Source: Styela clava (taxonomy: Eukaryota > Chordata > Ascidiacea > Stolidobranchia > Styelidae). Taken from it: DNA of 64,000 nucleotides. The stretch spans positions 12,925,135 through 12,989,134 of the forward strand of contig NC_135255.1 in the NCBI RefSeq assembly GCF_964204865.1, given 5' to 3'. Below, one piece after another: positions 58,140 to 64,000 of this stretch; within the stretch, counting starts at the first letter, position 1, and each line of letters begins with the position of its first letter. The notes under the pieces were generated by a model that did not search any database, was not told where the DNA came from, and worked only from the letters and a program-made list of their open reading frames with translations. Made by a program: the position numbers and the translations under genes.

Positions 58140-61100
58140 CACGTCAATTGAAATGGCCGATTGAATAAATTTAAAATATTATTAAGATTTCTTATATAAC
58201 TGTTTCACTTTGGAATAATAAACTAGCAATTTTGCGACGACGCGAGATATATTGGTTTACCCACATTGACATAGAAGAGTACACTTTACATACTGATCCA
58301 ACATTTTTGTTTATGCGTTTTTACAATTGAGTATAGCTATTATCCCCAATTTTAGTCGTGTTCCACATTTATAATATAATTTGGCAGTGGCGGCGCGTGG
58401 TCATTTTGACAACCGGGGCAAGCTACTGCGGGACCAAGTCACCCCCATCTACGGGGACAGGATGAGCGCTGTAAGTTCTCCCATCATTTTATGAGTATAA
58501 AAATCATTCCATCGGTAACAACCAATCGGCAAAAGCGACAATTTTTAACGATAAGAAAGTGTCTTTAAAACCGGTACAAGTCAAGGGATTAATAAATATA
58601 GACATAGTTTATTTTGAAACCTCTTTCAAAAGGAAAGGCAATATTTACCCAGATAAATACAATGACATATTAACAGAAATTTCGGGAAAGCAGACAAAAC
58701 CTAAAATAAGGTTTAAAACGTTACTATGAAGAAAGGAAAGATATTGCAAAGATAAGGACATGCGTCGCTCACTCATAGATATATATGCTGCTAGACTTCT
58801 ACTGCTTGAACATATATGCAACACGCCGCGGTTTCTTGGAAGCAATATGCTCAATAACGCGCTGATTAAAGTCATGCATCCCAGAAATAACGTCTATGTG
58901 AATGGATAAAACAGCCAAGGAATTTAATCTATCTTGCTTCATTGTGTTTCTAAGATACGTTTTAATACGCTTCAGCGTGCTGAATGTTCGCTGTGCGTCG
59001 GCGGAAGAAATAGGCGTCGTCAAAATGATGTCCAGAAATTTTGCAGACGCCGCAAAGGTAGTTACTAGAGTGTTATCTATGAGGAACCCATAGAGCGCGC
59101 AAGTTGATGTGATGTTCAAAACAGTTTGATTGGTGTATATACATCGCAATTCATTTTCCAATTTACCCACGTTTATCATGGGGTTAAATTTGGAGACAGT
59201 AGCCAACAAATGGATGGGAAATTGACGTGCAAATTTTAAAAATTTTTGGGGTTCATCAAAGAGAACGCGGCAAGGTGTTCAGTGCGCATCGCCTTTTGAT
59301 TCACCAGAATATCACAGCATTCCTTTGCAGACAGAATCAAACGCTGCGTTGTTTGCCCGCGGCTTAAAGAAGCACTCCATGTGTCGTCGTATTTTATTGT
59401 TTCCCGGATACGAGAAACAGCATCGCAGAAGTCTGAAATACACGACTGCACAGACGCTCCATCCATTAGCCTTGACTGCAATGCGCCGTATAATACATCC
59501 ACGTGATAGAATATTGTGGAGACAAAAGCGAGAAAAAATGAAAACTCACCATCTTCTAGCAGACGCTTTAGACCTGCCGCCTCCCTCACAGAGCGTTCGT
59601 CCCAAACCGGAGAGCTCTGAATGCCATTGAAACACTCAATGAGCTCAGACCTAATTTCGGACACGCCCTACACCACGCGTGATTGGAAGTTCCAACGTGT
59701 TGGTGCACAAGCTGGGAGAGAGCGGCTACATATCTGGCGAAGGAGGTCAGAGCGCTTCGGCGAAACGGAAAAAAAATGAAGAAAACCCCGAAACATTTGC
59801 AAAAAATATACGGACGAGAGGGGTATCAAGACACATATTTTTAATAACGAGGTTAAATTGGTGTGCATAACAATGTAAAAAATGCGCATGAGGAAAATCT
59901 TCTTTTATATAAACTTGAACACCGTGTTTTGACCCACTCATGACTGCCGCGCCGTCATAAGTTTGAGCTATCAATTTTGACTTCGCGTTGTAAGGCTGTA
60001 ACACTTCTTTCAGTACAGCCGATATCCCGCAAGCCGTGCGATCAACGATTGGTACAAAGCTGTGAAATCTCTCGGTAGGTTTACCATCTTTCACAACCGA
60101 AAAATCACAGCCAGTTGGGAAACGCACGTGATGTCAGTTGTCTCGTCAGATTGAATCGAAAGGAACTGGCAATTCTCAATTTCCAGAGCCAAATGTTGTA
60201 AATAAATTTTATACATTGAGTCGAGCAAATCATTTTGGATATCCTTAGATGTCCCTTTCGAAACAGTTGCGGCATCAAGATGATCTCTCAATACTGTATC
60301 TAGGGATGCGGTGTATTCCACCATATCCAAAAATACCCCTCTATTAGAAGAGTCAGCCCGTTCATCGGGCCCACGGAGGGACAGCTCGTGACAACCAATG
60401 AACTTCAAAACATCTATCAATCGACCGAGAACATGGCGGTTTTTCTCGACGTTTTGGTTGTGCCGACGAATAGAAACCGCGCGTCCTTCATCCAACTGTG
60501 CTGCAATATTAACATTTCCGAATGTTCGGTATTTTACTCCATTGTCCAGATGCTCCATAGAAGATTGATGATCCCTGGCACGCTCGGAAAGATGTTTAAG
60601 ATCTCTAAAACTAAATTTATACCAACGTGAGTCACGGGGGTAGCAAAAAGTAGGCAATAAAATAAAAACAAAAAAGTGCATTTTTGTCCTCGCTGTAACA
60701 CAACCATTCGTGTTTTTTATACCAAGTTCCTGCGCAGAATGTACGCCGACGCTTTCCTCCGTCATGGGGTTGTTCCAGTGAACAATTTTTTGGCTGCTAA
60801 GGCCCAAGACGTTGTACCTCTAATTTTTGTTCCAGCGGCAGCTGCGAAAACGGAGTGCGAAGTAGTGCATCAACCTTATTCATTATGAGGTCTAAGGCTA
60901 AGAAATGCGAAGTCGGAAAGAAGTGAGGAGCAAATGGCAAAGCACTAAAGGTCTCTAACTGATTCAAATAGCGAAACAAGCGACAAAAACGAAAGCGAGG
61001 AAACTATCATCTCTTCAAGCAACCAACGAACGAGAAGGAATGCGTGAATATGTCAACACGTTGTTGTAAGAAACGTCGGCATTGTGTCGTCATAATTTCG

Positions 61101-61491
61101 GGGCTAGCCCCGATCGGCCCCGATGATTTAGTAAAAGAAACAGAAAACAAACGAGACAGACGCGGCGAGTGGAAGATAAAAGAGAGAATACGATATACAA
61201 TGAGCAATCGGGGCAAAATCGGCGTCGTCCCGTCGACGTTCGGCGAAGGCTTTGCGAGCGAAAAATGAACCATGTCGGGAGAATATGCTAGTGTAGACAG
61301 TCTGTGCAACGGATATTGAGGTATTTTTCAAATATTTTTTATTATACCGAAAAAACAACCAGGGCATTGCCCCGGTTGGCCCTATTGACGCGCCGCCACT
61401 GTAATTTGGTATTATTATTATTGGCGCTACGTCGATTTGCCCAATGTGCGAGGCTATTGCAGTTGAGATCTAGCTAGTATCAGTTAGACAT
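58140..61491. pseudogene. beta5 flank, split by element B and lacking all exons
   Basis: P-beta at 58140-58384 and 61402-61491. It carries the same internal deletion ('gattgaataaattt') as beta2, and the same loss of exons after agttagacat as beta2 and beta3. Confidence 0.7.
58385..61401 (-). mobile_element. Element B copy 3: full-length hAT transposon, inactivated
   Basis: 3017 bp, same ends and the same taatttgg target duplication (58377-58384, 61402-61409) as copy 2. Minus-strand frames: 60807-60091 (238 aa, TTF part plus DUF4371-like core), 60127-59747, 59664-59236 and 59209-58799. The last is a longer, intact C-terminus than in copy 2 (DRLNSLAVLSIH...). It shares the one-base deletion (near 60096) and the TAG stop (59668-59670) with copy 2. 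Confidence 0.92.
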
Positions 61492-62275
61492 CAGAGCGTG
61501 CCTGAGAAATAGCGATCTTTGCAGCATGATATTTTGTTAGTATGTCGTCACGCTTGATTACTTATCGATCTTAAGATCGGTAAGTATGTTCATGGTATTT
61601 GTCTGCTTGTCTGTTAGATGAACGCGATATCTCAAGAAGGCGAGGTTGAATCTGCTCCAAATTTTGCATGTGCATTTATCACATCTCGTAGCAGAAGCCT
61701 ATTGATTTTGGATAAATTATGTCGTATAATTAGTGAGTTATTAATTAATTAGTGATGGGACACGCGGTGTCACTATAGAGCCATGATTGGAAGCCACAGT
61801 TTCGATTGATAAGTCTTCGGTCTCCAACCGATGTTCTCGTTTTATTGATTGCTAACTGCACAACAAGAATTAGATCTGCCGCTCATACTGATTGTCTATG
61901 TTCATTCTCAATGCCATCACACAGAAGTATGAAAGTATTTTTGTATGTACTGTATATATTATATATATTGTGTATATATATTTTGATGTAATGTGACATG
62001 GAACGATTACAAGAACAATGTTTGTTTTATGCGAAGATCTGCATTTAGGCATATTTCATGTTTTCGTGCATGTAAACTCAAACCGTTTATACAGACCGGT
62101 TTTGATAAGGGCTGTAGTCTAACATAGCACCACAATCTTGTGATTTTTTACCCTCGAGGTAATTATCACATTTTACCATAACAAAATTCTGGTTTATCTT
62201 TTTTCGTATCGACTGTTGATGAAAAGTAAGATCATGTATTTTGACCAATAAGAGGCTGTGGGCGTGTAGATGAAA
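61492..62275. repeat. U6 repeat block R2
   Basis: Copy of the U3/U4 R2 block, with the hairpin and TA-rich tract. No gene seen. Confidence 0.65.
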
Positions 62276-62283
62276 CCTTAGAT

Positions 62284-62921
62284 CAGGGTCGTCCGATCTT
62301 TTTGGCCAAAGGGCCACATGTAATTTACTAATAAGTGCGTGGCCCACTTAACATTGTAGTGATGTTTTAGTTTTGCTACACTGACTACAGGTTTATAAAA
62401 ATAAAAAAAAATACCCTCACGCCAAACTTTCACAGTTATTAGAACAATAAAACTGTTGTTTCCCAACCATTGATGGGGCGCCATCAGTGGTTATTCCCAA
62501 AAGTTTCGCAAAAAACAAGTCAAGACGCTTGATCATTTCCATCACAGCTCCCAACAAATAAATGTCCATAGTCGTGCCACTAATTGGGACAATGGCTGTG
62601 AACTCTTCAGGAATTTCAAAATCATCATTAACCCCACGCATGAAGAGCAGTAGACTTAATGCCAGTATTTTCGTTAAGCGCCGAGGGATACGATGAAAAC
62701 TTTCCCGCTTTTGCAATTGAAGCTTCTGCTATAGATTTCCCAAGCTCTTCAACACGAAGAGAATCGTCTGTATTGACAGGCTTATATTTGCAAACGACTC
62801 TTTTATTTCCGGACATCAATACTCAATATTTTTTATTTAATTCCGACAAATACAGCGCGGGCCACTCGAAATGTTTGTGCGGGCCACATATGGCCCGCGG
62901 GTCACGGGTTAGACGACCCTG
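62284..62921 (-). mobile_element. Element A copy 6 (hAT), complete ends
   Basis: cagggtcgtc to gacgaccctg, flanked by ccttagat at 62276-62283 and 62922-62929. Same internally deleted transposase as copies 3 and 4. Confidence 0.92.
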
Positions 62922-62929
62922 CCTTAGAT

Positions 62930-64000
62930 TATATCGGAGGGCAAATAACAGTACATCACATATGCGTTAAGTATTTCACGTTTTTGCTCAGAATTAAGTT
63001 CTGGAAACGTCGTTTACAACTCAGTAATGCGATAAATGAAAACACTATTTCACATGACGTACATTCACGGTTTTCGTCATAACGGGGCCCTTGCAAGATC
63101 TAGAAAAAATCGCGCCTGCGGCGTTACCCGCAAGGAGGAAGGTAAAGAAATATTTTGAGGGAAGTAGAAGCGGACGCTCGTTAGGAGGGGTCGATAGATG
63201 CACGCGGGTTGTTGCGCCGGACGAAAGGCGGTAATTCGTCCGGTTTGCTGCCCCCGACCCATTTAGACCCCTGAGTAATTTGGATAACACATCATAAACC
63301 AGTAACTCCTAATGGACGTCGAGTTTCATCAATGTCCGGGTCCGTAATCACTCAACCGTGGCGACATTTTTTGTGATAAACTTGATCTCAATTGCTTCGT
63401 ATAACTTAAATATGGCATCCATACCTATTACCATTCCGAGATATTACCTGGAATCACTGAAGCGTGGCTGGGGGTACGAGAAAAAAATGCATTTAAATAA
63501 ATATTTTAAACGTGCCCATGTCTTTAGATTCTTAATAAGATTCGCCAGAAGATTGCAATAATTTAAAATCCCTATACCGTGACTGGGGGTGGATGTAAAA
63601 AAATATTTAAAAAAAAACATTGACCTAACCTTTCCAACCATCCTTATGTTCTTCAATTCCTAACAGGACCTCTCAGAGGCCTGTGAAAAGTCAAAATCAC
63701 TGGGTCGTGACCGGGGGTAGGAAAAAAAAAAATCCTCAAAAAATTTCAAATACCTTTTCCAACTATTTTCATGTACTATATTTTTTAATATCCTCATTTC
63801 GAGCCGCACAACATTCCAAAGTCACTGGAGCGTAACGGGGAGGGGAAAATACCAAATTTCCGGTCATGAAATATTCAATAAATTGTTCTTATCGGTAATT
63901 AGGCAACGCATTGCCGAAAATCGTTTTGACTCGTCTTCTCTGGCTCGATCGTTCTGAAAAATATTCTTAGTTAGTTTGGATTAGTTAGATCTAAACCCCG
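62930..64000. repeat. U6 block R3 (GC-rich plus ~120-bp subrepeats), truncated by window end
   Basis: Same layout as the U3 and U4 copies, with subrepeat cores near 63465, 63582, 63708 and 63832. No gene seen. Confidence 0.65.

Larger units (their letters stand above)
51522..61491 (+). repeat. Array unit U5 (alpha5 gene plus beta5 with element B)
   Basis: Contents: element F end, R1/R2, complete element A, R3, uninterrupted alpha flank, alpha5 gene, and beta5 flank with element B. Confidence 0.8.
61492..64000 (+). repeat. Array unit U6, cut by the window end
   Basis: R2, complete element A and most of R3, running to the end of the window in the 'gttctgaaaaatattcttag' region that precedes P-alpha in other units. 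A sixth alpha gene would be expected about 0.8 kb beyond the window. Confidence 0.8.

Noticed and set aside
1-64000. CRISPR arrays, operons, prokaryotic promoters, rRNA genes
   Set aside because: None seen; the sequence is clearly eukaryotic with spliced genes.

Overview
The window is eukaryotic: AT-rich, intron-dense and full of hAT-type DNA transposons and short fold-back elements. It looks like an invertebrate animal. The AT-rich base composition, short introns, miniature inverted-repeat elements carrying 'agtatgcg(a/c)acc(g/a)agatg' arms and a SINE-like segment near 35.3-35.6 kb suggest an ascidian (Ciona-like). That is an inference; no marker gene proves it.

Left part (555-13,791): two complete genes on the minus strand. 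Gene 1 (555-6345, 12 coding exons, 529 aa) is an acyl-CoA synthetase of the 4-coumarate:CoA ligase/luciferase-like family. Gene 2 (8566-13791, 12 coding exons, 571 aa) is an SLC22-type organic ion transporter of the major facilitator superfamily. Both models were rebuilt exon by exon, and every exon phase joins without a break. Gene 1 uses two GC-AG introns and has Cys in place of the last Gly of its ATP-binding P-loop.

Right part (about 15,611 to the window end): a tandem array of roughly 7-12 kb units on the plus strand. Each complete unit holds a transposon block, then a full four-exon gene (called alpha here) for a small membrane-anchored C-type-lectin-like protein: a short N-terminal tail, one hydrophobic anchor, a Thr-rich stalk and one C-type lectin-like domain (CTLD). 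After it comes a second, degraded copy (beta) that keeps only a promoter-like flank or the first two exons. Five alpha genes appear intact (ATG at 18529, 27626, 37835, 47388 and 55274). Two beta copies keep exons 1-2 only (22071-22394 and 50926-51249; the second has a stop codon). A sixth unit begins at 61,492 and runs off the end.

The paralogs differ most in the CTLD long loop, including the three residues aligned with the EPN/QPD sugar-specificity triad (QPY, KPD, KPD, QPD, KPW). Alpha4 looks like a mosaic of an alpha1-like 5' part and an alpha5-like exon 4.

The array is also a record of transposition. Element A (8-bp target duplication ccttagat) predates the amplification. Element B (taatttgg) occurs in some beta copies and is absent from others. 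Two different elements, D and E, occupy exactly the same agttagac site in two paralogous alpha promoter regions. A 1.3-kb insertion sits directly before the alpha3 start codon. The most interesting system here is the diversifying CTLD gene array, a plausible innate-recognition or allorecognition-type family. Its function cannot be shown from sequence alone.
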